Source: Desulfobacterales bacterium
GTDB lineage: Bacteria; Desulfobacterota; Desulfobacteria; Desulfobacterales; RPRI01
DNA length: 29,751 nucleotides
Direction: 5' to 3'
NCBI GenBank assembly: GCA_020052975.1
Contig: JAGVOC010000237.1
Span: 1-29,751 of the forward strand
Below the pieces are notes generated by a model. That model had not been told where the DNA came from. It ran no database searches and worked only from the letters and a program-made list of their open reading frames with translations. A program made the position numbers and the translations under genes. Below, in pieces: positions 14,500-23,065 of the stretch. The stretch's first letter is position 1. The number at the start of each line of letters is the position of its first letter.

Positions 14500-14748
14500 A
14501 ACCACACGCAATGTGATTCCTTAAGCCAGCGTTGCGACAGACCCGTCAAGATCTTCAAGCGTTCTGTTTGACGCTTTACATAAAACCGATAAGTTTGTTT
14601 ACCAAAAGAGTCGACAGGAACAGGGAAATGTCCCCGGCGGATTCTTTGTGAGTGAAAGAATGGATAGATATCATCAGGAAACCATATAACCTAAGGTTAT
14701 TCGATCAAAAAGTGATGAATTGTCGAAGGCAAATTTCAAAGGGATTGC

Positions 14749-15030
14749 ATGAAACTCGCATTCGAATGGGATGAAGTCAAAGCAAAAGAAAATTTGAAAA
14801 AGCATGAGGTGGGCTTCGAGGAAGGAAAAACGATTTTCAACGATCCCTTCCTATTTACTTTCCCGGATATTGAACATTCGGCAGATGAAGAGCGCTATAT
14901 AAACATTGGCCTTTCTGCAAATGGGCGTATTTTAATTGTGACACACACTGAACGGCAGGAGAAAATACGTATTGTCAGTTGCAGGAAAGCGACAGCGCGT
15001 GAAAGGAGATTTTATGAAGAAGGTGGCTGA
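14749..15030 (+). CDS. brnT: BrnT family toxin
   Basis: A 93-residue BrnT-type ribonuclease toxin (RelE-like fold), expected to cleave mRNA and slow growth when free. It has the family opening FEWDEVKAKENLKKHEVGFE, then INIGLSANGRILIVTHTERQ and the end IRIVSCRKATARERRFYEE, which carries the basic residues of the active surface. AAAGGGA precedes the ATG. It overlaps the next gene by 17 bases, as in toxin-first operons. The antitoxin of typical BrnTA operons is a ribbon-helix-helix protein. Confidence 0.9.
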   Translation: MKLAFEWDEVKAKENLKKHEVGFEEGKTIFNDPFLFTFPDIEHSADEERYINIGLSANGRILIVTHTERQEKIRIVSCRKATARERRFYEEGG

Positions 15031-15322
15031 TAAAATAATGACTGAAAAAGATGACATGAAAGCGGAATACGATTTTTCCAATATGAAAGGAGTGGTGCGG
15101 GGAAAATACTATAAGGCATATCGTAATGGCCATATGGTAAATATCCATAAAGCAGACGGCACCAATAAAATCCAGTATTTTAAACTTGAGGATGGAGCGG
15201 TTATGCTGGAGCCTGATGTCAGAAAATATTTTGCATCCTCTGAAGCGGTCAACAGAGCACTAAGGTCATTGATAGCGATTATTCCGGAGAAAAAGCGGAA
15301 ACCTGCTCATTTGAAAAGATAA
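15014..15322 (+). CDS. Predicted antitoxin partner of BrnT
   Basis: A 102-residue protein starting at an ATG with AAGGAG five bases upstream, inside the end of brnT. The N-terminus has MTEKDDMKAEYDFSNMKGVV then RGKYYKAYRNG, a pattern seen in proteins encoded after RelE/BrnT-type toxins. The C-terminus LEPDVRKYFASSEAVNRALR SLI looks like a helical domain. The middle segment KADGTNKIQYFKLEDGAVML is a less usual insert. Position and overlap argue for the antitoxin role. It does not show an obvious BrnA ribbon-helix-helix. Confidence 0.7.
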   Translation: MKKVADKIMTEKDDMKAEYDFSNMKGVVRGKYYKAYRNGHMVNIHKADGTNKIQYFKLEDGAVMLEPDVRKYFASSEAVNRALRSLIAIIPEKKRKPAHLKR

Positions 15323-15658
15323 ATTAATGCCGTATAATGAAGTATTCAAAGGGACAGCCAGCAGCCAGTTAAGGGGCACCGGGTCGGGCCACGCAAACTA
15401 TTTGATCTGAAAAGGAATACTGCCAATTCTTTCCTTTAAATCGGGTCTATAATTAGTTTTTCGAGGGTAAAAAGTTCGTTTTAAAACTCTTGAACGAGGC
15501 AGGCTTTTGTTTCGTTGAAGTGTAATCTCTTTATATCCTTGAATAACATATCACCAAGCATTGACAACTTATATTTTGATGTACCCTATATCAAAAGAAT
15601 CAGAGGTACTTGCATTATTTTTGTTTAAAGATACTGATTAGATGATTCTTCTTTTTTT
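15323..15658. other. Intergenic gap, nothing recognised
   Basis: This 336-base gap separates the toxin-antitoxin pair from the convergent hsdM. It is AT-rich. There is a TTGACA at about 15561 followed by AT-rich sequence, and a T-run just after hsdM, but no convincing hairpin terminator, promoter or small ORF. Confidence 0.5.
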
Positions 15659-17152
15659 CTACTTGACGGCAAGGTAAATCTCTTTAAAGCTTTCTATTCC
15701 AGCCTCCAGATTCTCAATAATATCGTTTGCCAAAACATCCGGGTCAGGAAGGTTGTCCAGGTCAGTCAGGCTTTTATCCTTTATCCAGGTGATATCAAGA
15801 CTGGTTTTATCACGAGCAATAATATTTTCGTAAGCAAATCTCCTCCATCGTTCTTCCGGATTTGTTTCCGAATTATATGTTTCTTTGCGTTTGTTAATAT
15901 TATCCGGATGATAGCACTCAATAAAATCTTTCAGATATTCCAGCTTCAAAGGATTTTTCTTGAGGGTAAAGTGAATGTTTGTTCTGAAATCGTAAATCCA
16001 GATTTCTTTTGTCCAAGGTGTTTTTGCCGCCGGATGATTGTCGAAGAACAACACATTTGCCTTAACACCCTGCTTATAGAAAACCCCTGTGGGTAAACGG
16101 AGAATGGTGTGCAGGTTGGTGGTCTCCATCAGTTTCTTTCGCACCGTTTCACCTGCTCCGCCTTCAAACAGAACATTATCGGGCAAAACAACCGCGGCAT
16201 GGCCATCCGATTTCAACATGGTACGGATATGTTGCACGAAGTTCAATTGTTTGTTGCTGGTCGTCACCCAGAAATCCTGCCGGTTATAGGTCAGGTCTTC
16301 GGAGTCCTGTTCGCCTTCTTCATTGGTAAAGGTCATGCTGCTTTTTTTACCAAAAGGAGGATTGGCCAGCACATAATCCACACGCAGACCGGTATCGGCG
16401 ATCAGCGCATCGGCCGGTGAAATAAAGCTGTCGCTTTCAAAATCGCCGATATTATGCAAAAAAAGGTTCATCAAGGCCATGCGGCGCGTACCGGCGACAA
16501 TTTCATTTCCGTAACATGTCTTATGTTTTAAAAACTCTTTCTGCTCTTTATTTAAGGAATAATTGGACGGGTTTGCGATAAAATCATAGGCCGCAAGGAA
16601 AAACCCGCCGGTGCCGCACGCCGGGTCGGCAATGGTTTTCATCGGCTTCGGGCGCACGCACTCCACCATGGCGCGTATTAAGGCGCGGGGCGTAAAGTAC
16701 TGCCCGGCGCCGCTTTTGGTGTCTTCCGCGTTTTTTTCCAGCAGTCCTTCATAGATTTTGCCTTTGATATCGGCGCCCATGGTGCTCCACTGCTCTTTAT
16801 CAATCATGTCGATGAGCTTGTAAAGCTTGGCAGGGTCCTGAATCTTGTTCTGGCTTTTAAAGAAAATCTGTCCCAAGACTCCTTTCGCCTGCGACAGCTC
16901 GCGCAGTAAGGTTGTGTAATGAACTTCCAGTCCGGCCCCGCGTTTTTCGTTGAGGCTTTCCCAGTTGTATGCTGCTGGAATGGGAAGCTTTCGGTTATAG
17001 GGAGGCTTGCTGAATTCATCCGCCATTTTCAGAAACAGGAGGAAGGTGAGCTGTTCAAGATAGTCGCCATAGCCTACGCCGTCATCCCGGAGCGTATTGC
17101 AGAATGACCAGACCTTGCTGATGATGCCGGATGTGTTGTTTGTTTCGTTCAT
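15659..17152 (-). CDS. hsdM: Type I restriction-modification, DNA methyltransferase subunit
   Basis: N6-adenine methyltransferase subunit of a type I restriction-modification enzyme (M2S methylase core, R2M2S nuclease). The 497 residues include the N-terminal HsdM helical domain (GIISKVWSFCNTLRDDGVGY then LEQLTFLLFLKMAD), the SAM-binding motif I DPACGTGGFFLAAY (from residue 176) and catalytic motif NPPFGKK (from residue 264). A GQYFTPRALIRAMVEC block precedes motif I as usual. It is the last gene of the operon hsdR, AlbA_2 gene, hsdS, two tiny ORFs, hsdM on the minus strand. There is little ribosome site, so translation may be coupled to the preceding mini-ORFs. All key motifs are intact. Confidence 0.95.
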   Translation of the reverse strand: MNETNNTSGIISKVWSFCNTLRDDGVGYGDYLEQLTFLLFLKMADEFSKPPYNRKLPIPAAYNWESLNEKRGAGLEVHYTTLLRELSQAKGVLGQIFFKSQNKIQDPAKLYKLIDMIDKEQWSTMGADIKGKIYEGLLEKNAEDTKSGAGQYFTPRALIRAMVECVRPKPMKTIADPACGTGGFFLAAYDFIANPSNYSLNKEQKEFLKHKTCYGNEIVAGTRRMALMNLFLHNIGDFESDSFISPADALIADTGLRVDYVLANPPFGKKSSMTFTNEEGEQDSEDLTYNRQDFWVTTSNKQLNFVQHIRTMLKSDGHAAVVLPDNVLFEGGAGETVRKKLMETTNLHTILRLPTGVFYKQGVKANVLFFDNHPAAKTPWTKEIWIYDFRTNIHFTLKKNPLKLEYLKDFIECYHPDNINKRKETYNSETNPEERWRRFAYENIIARDKTSLDITWIKDKSLTDLDNLPDPDVLANDIIENLEAGIESFKEIYLAVK

Positions 17153-17155
17153 AAA

Positions 17156-17236
17156 TTATTCCAATATTTTATTTTCAGGTGAATCAAGAAGCCGCGAAGA
17201 TAGCTCATCTTCGAGTTCCGCCAGTGTTGTCCTCAT
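17156..17236 (-). CDS. 26-codon mini-ORF between hsdS and hsdM
   Basis: Short ORF MRTTLAELEDELSSRLLDSP followed by ENKILE. Its ATG overlaps the stop codon of the previous mini-ORF as ATGA, and its own stop lies three bases before the hsdM start. It could be a real helical peptide, a translational coupling device that feeds ribosomes to hsdM, or leftover of a deleted gene. Confidence 0.35.
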   Translation of the reverse strand: MRTTLAELEDELSSRLLDSPENKILE

Positions 17237-17337
17237 GAAATTTGTGCCACAGGCTGTGGCACAATTGAATACCGATTTGAATTTTCCACCTCCTGTTGAA
17301 CTTGTGTAAATTTTGCACAAGTTGCCTCTTCGCTCAT
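17233..17337 (-). CDS. 34-codon mini-ORF coupled to hsdS
   Basis: Its ATG overlaps the hsdS stop as ATGA, and its stop overlaps the next ATG in the same way. It begins MSEEATCAKFTQVQQE, which looks like the start of RhuM-family proteins often encoded inside type I restriction operons. The frame then runs into the 23-bp palindrome. So it may be the stump of a deleted rhuM gene whose remains keep hsdS and hsdM translationally linked. The RhuM likeness is from memory and weak. Confidence 0.35.
   Translation of the reverse strand: MSEEATCAKFTQVQQEVENSNRYSIVPQPVAQIS
17242..17264. repeat. 23-bp perfect palindrome in hsdS-hsdM junction
   Basis: TTGTGCCACAG, one central base, CTGTGGCACAA: 11-bp perfect arms. 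A second inverted repeat, AACTTGTG / CACAAGTT, stands at 17299-17323. Both lie inside the mini-ORFs. They could be protein-binding sites, RNA hairpins that tune hsdM expression, or recombination scars. Confidence 0.6.
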
Positions 17338-18752
17338 GTGCGTTTTCCTCTTCTCCTTTTGCTCGTTGCAGTTGTCGCATTTTTTGCAACAACTGAAGCC
17401 CGCTCCGCCCGTATACGTTCCAGCAGCACACTGGCCGGCAGGTCGTTCGGATTTTGGGGTACAAGCTTTCCTTCAAAGGCTTTTTTCAAAATGCTCTGGC
17501 GCAGGGCTTCAGCTTGCACAAGGCTCTGGGTGATGCTCTCTTCGAGCTTGTCGCAGACGGAAAGGCGGGTTTCGATTTCGGAGACGATGCGGTGTTGTTC
17601 TGATAATGGGGGGATTGGAACATTTATTGACTTAATGTCATCAAGGCCAAGGCCCACTTTTGTTGCGCCTCGTTGCAAGTCACGGAATTGTTTTTGACCA
17701 TTTTCTTTGCTCGCAAGGTACCACGCAACATAGGTAGGCTGAACGACTTTCTTTTTGGGTCTTGCCAATGCGACATGTTGATTGATATAGCCCTCGGGAA
17801 ACCCTTCAGGGACAATCCCAATCATTCCAACATCTGCTGTAATAGAAATTAGAATATCTCCTGAACGGACAAGGCTTCGGGTTCCTTCTGCTTTGTTTGG
17901 CAATTTTACATATTGAATATCCGAAAGGTCTAATGCGATTGTGTCGTGGTCGAGGTTACCCATCCTCAAGAATATGGAACCGGCATCTGAGTAATATTTA
18001 GCCCAACCACGAGAACCGCTAGTAACATATTCAAATATATCGATTGAGTATTGCCACTTCCAGCCCTCCGGCAATTCCCCCTCTTTCACATTTTGATTCG
18101 TCAACTTCCCATCAAACGCCCATTTCAACACCGCCTGGCGATAGGTTTTAAGCTGTGTCTGCACGGTCTTGAGGCTTTCGATGCCTTTATCCAGACTGCT
18201 GAACAGCTCTTCTATTTTGGCGACAATGCGGTGCTGTTCGGGGAGTGGGGGGAGTGGGATTTCTAACAATCGAAATTTTGTAACATTAAAAGCAGGTTGA
18301 GCAGTAGCCGTTGCAATCGCTTTAATTTTATTTTGTAGCCCAAAAAAATTTAAATAAGAATACACATAATTAAAAATAACATATCTGGAAACTGTAAATT
18401 TTAGAAGATTAGCCGGGATAATGGCAGTTCTTGCATTTTTGGGATAGACACCTGTTTTGCCGATTGAACCAATTTTAGCGACTAAAATATCTCCTGGATT
18501 CACTTGGCTTCTTCTAAGTTCTTCAAACTTTTCTTTCGAAATAAATCGAACCTTACTGTCAGAATAATCACCCTCAAGGTTTTTTGTAGTTAAAACAGGC
18601 ACTCCGTTATCTTTATCATCTATATAATCAGATGTTTTCAGATTTGAACCAAACGGACCATCGACAATCGCATTATTTCCTTCTGAAATATCAGAAAAAG
18701 TGCATAAAGCCCAATTGGTAGGTAAATCAATATTCTCCGTAAAATCACTCAT
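17334..18752 (-). CDS. hsdS: Type I restriction-modification, specificity subunit
   Basis: Sequence-recognition subunit of the type I enzyme; each of two target-recognition domains reads one half of a split DNA site. The 472 residues show both repeats: domain 1 (about 1-190) ending in LPPLPEQHRIVAKIEELFSS, and domain 2 (about 225-420) ending in IPPLSEQHRIVSEIETRLSV. Each is followed by a helical spacer that sets the distance between half-sites (LKTYRQAVLKWAFDGKLT and AEALRQSILKKAFEGKLV). The C-terminal tail is basic. The ATG comes one base after a duplicated scrap of the hsdR 3' end, and the stop overlaps a mini-ORF start as ATGA. The recognition sequence cannot be predicted by eye. Confidence 0.95.
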   Translation of the reverse strand: MSDFTENIDLPTNWALCTFSDISEGNNAIVDGPFGSNLKTSDYIDDKDNGVPVLTTKNLEGDYSDSKVRFISKEKFEELRRSQVNPGDILVAKIGSIGKTGVYPKNARTAIIPANLLKFTVSRYVIFNYVYSYLNFFGLQNKIKAIATATAQPAFNVTKFRLLEIPLPPLPEQHRIVAKIEELFSSLDKGIESLKTVQTQLKTYRQAVLKWAFDGKLTNQNVKEGELPEGWKWQYSIDIFEYVTSGSRGWAKYYSDAGSIFLRMGNLDHDTIALDLSDIQYVKLPNKAEGTRSLVRSGDILISITADVGMIGIVPEGFPEGYINQHVALARPKKKVVQPTYVAWYLASKENGQKQFRDLQRGATKVGLGLDDIKSINVPIPPLSEQHRIVSEIETRLSVCDKLEESITQSLVQAEALRQSILKKAFEGKLVPQNPNDLPASVLLERIRAERASVVAKNATTATSKRRRGKRT

Positions 18753-18754
18753 CC

Positions 18755-18795
18755 TACGCCGCCAATGCTTCGTTTAATTCATCAATAATCGTATT
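18755..18795 (-). repeat. Duplicated 3' end of hsdR, downstream copy
   Basis: These 41 bases match 20224-20264 at 39 positions. Read on the minus strand they spell the hsdR C-terminus NTIIDELNEALAA and a stop (TAG here, TAA in hsdR), placed one base before the hsdS start. The copies flank the AlbA_2 gene, marking it as an insertion. Confidence 0.85.
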
Positions 18796-18799
18796 TGGC

Positions 18800-20221
18800 T
18801 TACTGCCCATCCTTTTTCACCACTTCCCAATGCCCGCCCTTGTCCGGGCCGTTTCGTATGATTTTTCCCTTTTCCTTCAATTTATTCAGCTGCATTTCTA
18901 TAGCTCTAGTTGTTTTATTTAGGATTGCTGACAATTCCTGAATGGTAATTTCGGGATTGGCTTGAATAAGTCTGAGAATTTTCTCCGAAGTTTTCTCCGA
19001 AGTTTTCTCCGAAGGTTTCTCCGAAGGTTTCCCAGTATCACTTAATCCCTCGCTTAATCCCTCATTTTTCTGGGCAGTTTTCTCCGAATCTGTTAATCCG
19101 TCATCCGGTTCTTTTCTGCTTCGGTGATAGGTTACAGTAAAAAACTCGTTGAAAGAAAACTCTACCGTTGATTTGCCGTTTTCTCTGACGGCATCGCGGA
19201 TTCTGCTGATGCCGGTACCGACCTTTTCAATAAAATGGATTCTCTGCAAAAGTGATGCGATTAGAGGGTTCCGGGCTATGCTCTTTTTGCCAAAATCGGC
19301 TGGATCTAATCCGCTGGGCAGACCGCCGGGGTTGGAAACCACCACACGGTCATCAAACACCTCCACCAGGACGTTGGCCCTTTTGTCAAAATAATCGCGA
19401 TGGCAGACGGCATTGATAATCGATTCTCTGAGAGCGACCTCAGGAATATCAGGGATTTCATCCCTTTTGAGCTTTTTAATCACATACTCTAAATTGGTAT
19501 GCCGTTGAACAAACAGAATGGCATTGTTGATGTTATCGACAATATTTCCCTTGAAATCTTTCTTGTCCAGGATATGAATTTTTTGGGTTCCCTTAAACAG
19601 AACGCAGACAACAACGGCATGATTGATCAGAAAGTCAATATCCTTGGCAAAAAACAAGACGCCTGCATTGGTCAACCGGCCTTCAGCAGTCAAACAGTTG
19701 AGGTTTTTGAGTAAAGAGAGTTTGCTGATTGAGCGGCTGATTCCGGCTGATTTTAAAAATTCATGAAATGCCTTTTCATCAAAATCTTTTTCAAAATCAG
19801 CATGTTCGTTTCTCAACTCATCAAAGCGAATGAGGCCTTCCTTCTGAAAAAACGCTATGATTTCATTTCTTGTCAACTTCTGGGAATTTGCACCGTTTCG
19901 AATATAAAATCCCTTGGAACAGGCATACGGTTTATCCTTGCCCTCCGGAACATCAACGATAATAACCGGCTCCCGGACAATCAAATTGATATCAAGATTC
20001 GGCTGTAATCCACGCAGAGCATCCTGAATGACGGATCTACTTCTGTTATCGGTAGCGCAGCCCTTAATGGTTCCGTCATCACGGACACCAATGAGTATTT
20101 TCCCTCCGCCTGAATTTGCAAAAGCACAGACCTCTTCAAGAAAGGATTTATCCAGAGATTCTTTAAATTCCAGATGATAGCCCTCGCCCGCTTCAATCAG
20201 TTCCTTGATTTTTAATTCCAT
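18800..20221 (-). CDS. AlbA_2 / GHKL-ATPase regulator in restriction operon
   Basis: A 473-residue protein of the COG2865 type. Residues 1-125 form an AlbA_2 (Schlafen-like) nucleic-acid-binding domain (GYHLEFKESLD, CAFANSGGGKILIGVRDDG). The middle is a GHKL-type ATPase region with ALRESIINAVCHRDY (N box), VFDDRVVVSNPGGLP and EKVGTGISRIRD (G boxes). A low-complexity linker of SEGLS and SEK repeats (about 385-415) leads to a C-terminal winged helix (IQANPEITIQELSAILNKTT) ending near HWEVVKK. Such proteins are frequent guests in type I restriction operons, but their role is not established. It starts two bases after hsdR and is bordered by duplicated hsdR sequence, so it was probably added later. 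A regulator or an accessory defence factor are both possible. Confidence 0.85.
   Translation of the reverse strand: MELKIKELIEAGEGYHLEFKESLDKSFLEEVCAFANSGGGKILIGVRDDGTIKGCATDNRSRSVIQDALRGLQPNLDINLIVREPVIIVDVPEGKDKPYACSKGFYIRNGANSQKLTRNEIIAFFQKEGLIRFDELRNEHADFEKDFDEKAFHEFLKSAGISRSISKLSLLKNLNCLTAEGRLTNAGVLFFAKDIDFLINHAVVVCVLFKGTQKIHILDKKDFKGNIVDNINNAILFVQRHTNLEYVIKKLKRDEIPDIPEVALRESIINAVCHRDYFDKRANVLVEVFDDRVVVSNPGGLPSGLDPADFGKKSIARNPLIASLLQRIHFIEKVGTGISRIRDAVRENGKSTVEFSFNEFFTVTYHRSRKEPDDGLTDSEKTAQKNEGLSEGLSDTGKPSEKPSEKTSEKTSEKILRLIQANPEITIQELSAILNKTTRAIEMQLNKLKEKGKIIRNGPDKGGHWEVVKKDGQ
18981..19028 (-). repeat. Four 12-bp coding tandem repeats (SEK linker)
   Basis: Four copies of TTCTCCGAAGTT/GT (plus-strand reading) encode the SEKT/SEKP units of the AlbA_2 protein linker; a two-copy CTTAATCCCT-type repeat next to it encodes SEGLSEGLS. 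The repeats are in frame, so slippage by one unit would change linker length without breaking the gene. Confidence 0.8.
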
Positions 20222-20222
20222 C

Positions 20223-23036
20223 TTACGCCGCCAATGCTTCGTTTAATTCGTCGATAATCGTATTCATGCTCTCCCCAAACAACTGCCACATCCTGCCCCG
20301 GCCGCCGCCGGCATCAAAGGGGGTGTAATCCAAGTCGTCTATATCCACATGCACCGAAGTGGCAATCTGGTCTTTGAGCATATAGAGCCACTCCATCTGA
20401 TCTTTGGTAAACTTCAAGGTTCCGGCCTGCTTTTTAAACAGCCACTTCTGAAAGTTTTTGTCCACGGTTTTATCAAACGGGGTTAACGCCGTATCAATGC
20501 CCGCCACCCTACGGATCAATGAGACCAGCGCCACCATCTCGTTTTTCGGCTGGCCGCTCACACTTTCCAATTGTTCATAGGCACGCCACACATGCAGGGG
20601 GGCAAGGGCGGGTTTATCAGCGACAACGCTTTCCACAAGCTCTTTTATCATGGTAAAAGTGAGTTCCCGTCGCCGGAACGGCTGCCCGTAAAAGATCTGC
20701 AACGCGGTAATCTCGTCTTTGTGGCTTTCAATCCATTCCTTAAATGCGTTGATGGTTTCGCCGGCTTTGTCTTTATTGTTTTTGTCCCAGCCCACATTGA
20801 CCAATTCGTCGGGATTAACAAGGTCGATTTTCTGCTCGTGTACCTTGCGGACGTTTTCGATATATTCATTGACTTCGCCGGTAAAGACCGATGCTGCTTT
20901 GTTCTGCAAATCGGTTTCCAGCTCTTTATATTTCTTTTCTATGTCAAGCGGCACAGCCTCCGGCATCTCCTGTTCCACCTGTTCCCGCAGATCTTCCAGT
21001 GTGTCAGGATTATAGGCATTGAGCAGGTCTTTGACCACCTGCGAAACGCCGATGCCGCCGGTTTTTTCTATAAATTTGGCGTGTTCTTTTTCGGTGATTT
21101 GTTTATCAAGCCGTGTCAGACGGTTTGCCAGGGAGGTAAAAAGTTCTTCATCCCTCGCGCCAACGGCAATAGCGCCCAACAAGTCCTTCAACGCGACGCC
21201 GGGCTTTTTTTCCAAAGGCCGGCTGTCGGTTTTAAGGCTTTTGGTAACACCGATGGAATCCACAATGACAAAATGGTCTTTGGTGATCTTTGCCGAAGGA
21301 GAAACCTTTTTCAAATCATCAAAATTAATGACCCGTGTGCCGCGGCCTTTCATCTGCTCAAAGTAGTTGCGGCTTTTCACATCGCGCATGAAAAGGAGGC
21401 ACTCCAGGGGTTTGACATCGGTTCCGGTGGCGATCATATCCACCGTTACAGCAATGCGCGGATGATAATCGTTTCGGAATTGAGCCAGCACCGATTTGGG
21501 ATCTTCGCCTTTTTCAATCACCTTTCCGCCGGCATCTTTTTTGTCCTTATCGGCGGTATACGTTATTTTTTTGCAGAAGCGGTTTTCTTCGTTGAACTCG
21601 TCACGCACAATATCAATGATATCATCGGCGTGGCTATCGGTCTTGGCGAATATAAGGGTTTTGGGCACCTCAAATACCCCGTCCTTATCAATGCGATCCG
21701 GGAACATCAAAGGCAAATGCTCTCTGAAAGTTGAAATGACTTTACGAATCTGGTTCGGATTGACGATATCCTTATCCAACTGCTGCGATGAATAAGTTTC
21801 GTCCTCATCCTGTAATTCCAAGCGTTTTTTCCGGGACAGCCGTTCCCGGTGTTCGATGTATTCACCTTTCCAGAGAGTTGCCCCTTTTTTGGAGATTTTC
21901 GTTTCAATCAGATAGACATCGTAGCCCACATTCACACCATCAGCCACCGCCATTTCATGGGAATACTCAGAAACAATATTCTGCTGAAAGTAAGCAAAGG
22001 TTCTATTATCCGGCGTCGCGGTGAGTCCCACCTGAAAGGCGTCAAAATAGTCCAGCACCTGCATCCATAGGTTATAGATACTGCGGTGGCATTCGTCGAT
22101 GACTATAAAATCAAAGTATTCCGGCGGAAGCTTTTCATTGTATTCAACCGGCGGAACCTCCTTGGGCTGCCATCGTTCGTTCGGGTTTTCTTCTTCCTCG
22201 CTCTCTTCCAGATCCCGGCCTTTTAAAACGGCATACAACCGCTGAATGGTGCTGATATAGACATGGTTATCATCGGGGATGTATTTCGATTTGAGGCGAT
22301 GGACGCCATAGAGTTCGGTAAATTTCCGGTTATCATCATTGGGCAGATAGGACATGAATTCCTGTTCTGCCTGTTCACCCAGGTTTTTGGTATCCACCAG
22401 AAATAGTATCCGTTTTGCCTGCGTGTATTTCAAAAGCCGATAGACAAAGGTGATTGCGGTATATGTTTTGCCCGAACCGGTAGCCATTTGTATCAAGGCG
22501 CGCGGTTTGCTGTTTTTGAATGATTTTTCCAGTTTGGTAATGGCGTTAACCTGGCAATCTCTCAGTTTGGCGGCAGGCAGCTCATTCAGGTTAAGCAGCG
22601 AAGCTCTGAGTGATTTCGGTTTTTTAAGCCATTCACGGATGGTTTCTGGGCGGTGAAACGAAAACACCGTTCTTGCTCTCGGTTTTGGATCATGGAAATC
22701 AGTTATCTTTGTTACGGTACCGGTACTGATATACACGAAAGGCAGTTTTTCATTATTCAGGTACTTTAATTTGGCACCGGCATATCCTTCGGCCTGATCT
22801 TCATGAACCGTCAGGGTATCGCCTTCCTCTTCCCGCTTGGCCTCAATAACCCCGACAGGTTTGCCGTCCACAAAGAGCACATAATCAGCGGGCCCAACAT
22901 CGGTTCTATATTCCCGAACCGCAACGCCGGCATTGGCCTGAAGATTAATTTTTTTATGATCCTGAACGACCCAGCCACAGGTTGCAAGTTGCTTATCAAT
23001 GTTATCTCGTGCAATCTGTTCCGGGGTCTGATTCAT
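20223..23036 (-). CDS. hsdR: Type I restriction-modification, restriction subunit
   Basis: ATP-dependent translocase and nuclease of the type I enzyme, 937 residues. The N-terminal PD-(D/E)xK nuclease shows DYVLFVDGKPVGVIEAKRE (Asp51, Glu65, Lys67). The superfamily-2 motor follows: Walker A MATGSGKTYTA (about 184-194), DECHRSIY, GLTATPDNRT, and late motifs TGTDVKPLECLLFMRDV and QMKGRGTRV. The C-terminal part matches the EcoEI-type HsdR domain that docks to the methylase. Start: the ATG at 23036 has AAGGTGG five bases upstream; another in-frame ATG is seven codons earlier. All catalytic motifs are intact, so the enzyme is probably active. Confidence 0.95.
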   Translation of the reverse strand: MNQTPEQIARDNIDKQLATCGWVVQDHKKINLQANAGVAVREYRTDVGPADYVLFVDGKPVGVIEAKREEEGDTLTVHEDQAEGYAGAKLKYLNNEKLPFVYISTGTVTKITDFHDPKPRARTVFSFHRPETIREWLKKPKSLRASLLNLNELPAAKLRDCQVNAITKLEKSFKNSKPRALIQMATGSGKTYTAITFVYRLLKYTQAKRILFLVDTKNLGEQAEQEFMSYLPNDDNRKFTELYGVHRLKSKYIPDDNHVYISTIQRLYAVLKGRDLEESEEEENPNERWQPKEVPPVEYNEKLPPEYFDFIVIDECHRSIYNLWMQVLDYFDAFQVGLTATPDNRTFAYFQQNIVSEYSHEMAVADGVNVGYDVYLIETKISKKGATLWKGEYIEHRERLSRKKRLELQDEDETYSSQQLDKDIVNPNQIRKVISTFREHLPLMFPDRIDKDGVFEVPKTLIFAKTDSHADDIIDIVRDEFNEENRFCKKITYTADKDKKDAGGKVIEKGEDPKSVLAQFRNDYHPRIAVTVDMIATGTDVKPLECLLFMRDVKSRNYFEQMKGRGTRVINFDDLKKVSPSAKITKDHFVIVDSIGVTKSLKTDSRPLEKKPGVALKDLLGAIAVGARDEELFTSLANRLTRLDKQITEKEHAKFIEKTGGIGVSQVVKDLLNAYNPDTLEDLREQVEQEMPEAVPLDIEKKYKELETDLQNKAASVFTGEVNEYIENVRKVHEQKIDLVNPDELVNVGWDKNNKDKAGETINAFKEWIESHKDEITALQIFYGQPFRRRELTFTMIKELVESVVADKPALAPLHVWRAYEQLESVSGQPKNEMVALVSLIRRVAGIDTALTPFDKTVDKNFQKWLFKKQAGTLKFTKDQMEWLYMLKDQIATSVHVDIDDLDYTPFDAGGGRGRMWQLFGESMNTIIDELNEALAA
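20224..20264 (-). repeat. hsdR 3' end, original copy of the duplicated stretch
   Basis: Partner of 18755-18795 (39 of 41 bases identical). Recombination between the two copies would remove the AlbA_2 gene exactly and restore an hsdR-hsdS junction. Confidence 0.85.
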
Positions 23037-23065
23037 CTTTTCCACCTTCCAATTCATCTTCTCAT

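Noticed and set aside
17156..17476. A 106-codon minus-strand frame over the hsdS end and hsdS-hsdM junction
   Set aside because: It overlaps the hsdS C-terminal spacer helices in another frame; the two ATGA-linked mini-ORFs are a simpler reading.
18981..19028. Tandem 12-bp repeats considered as a CRISPR-like or regulatory array
   Set aside because: They are in frame inside a coding linker, have no spacers and encode repeated SEK residues.
20571..21734. A 387-codon plus-strand open frame opposite hsdR
   Set aside because: It lies wholly antisense to well-supported hsdR motifs, has the hydrophobic, Phe-rich look of an antisense frame and no ribosome site.
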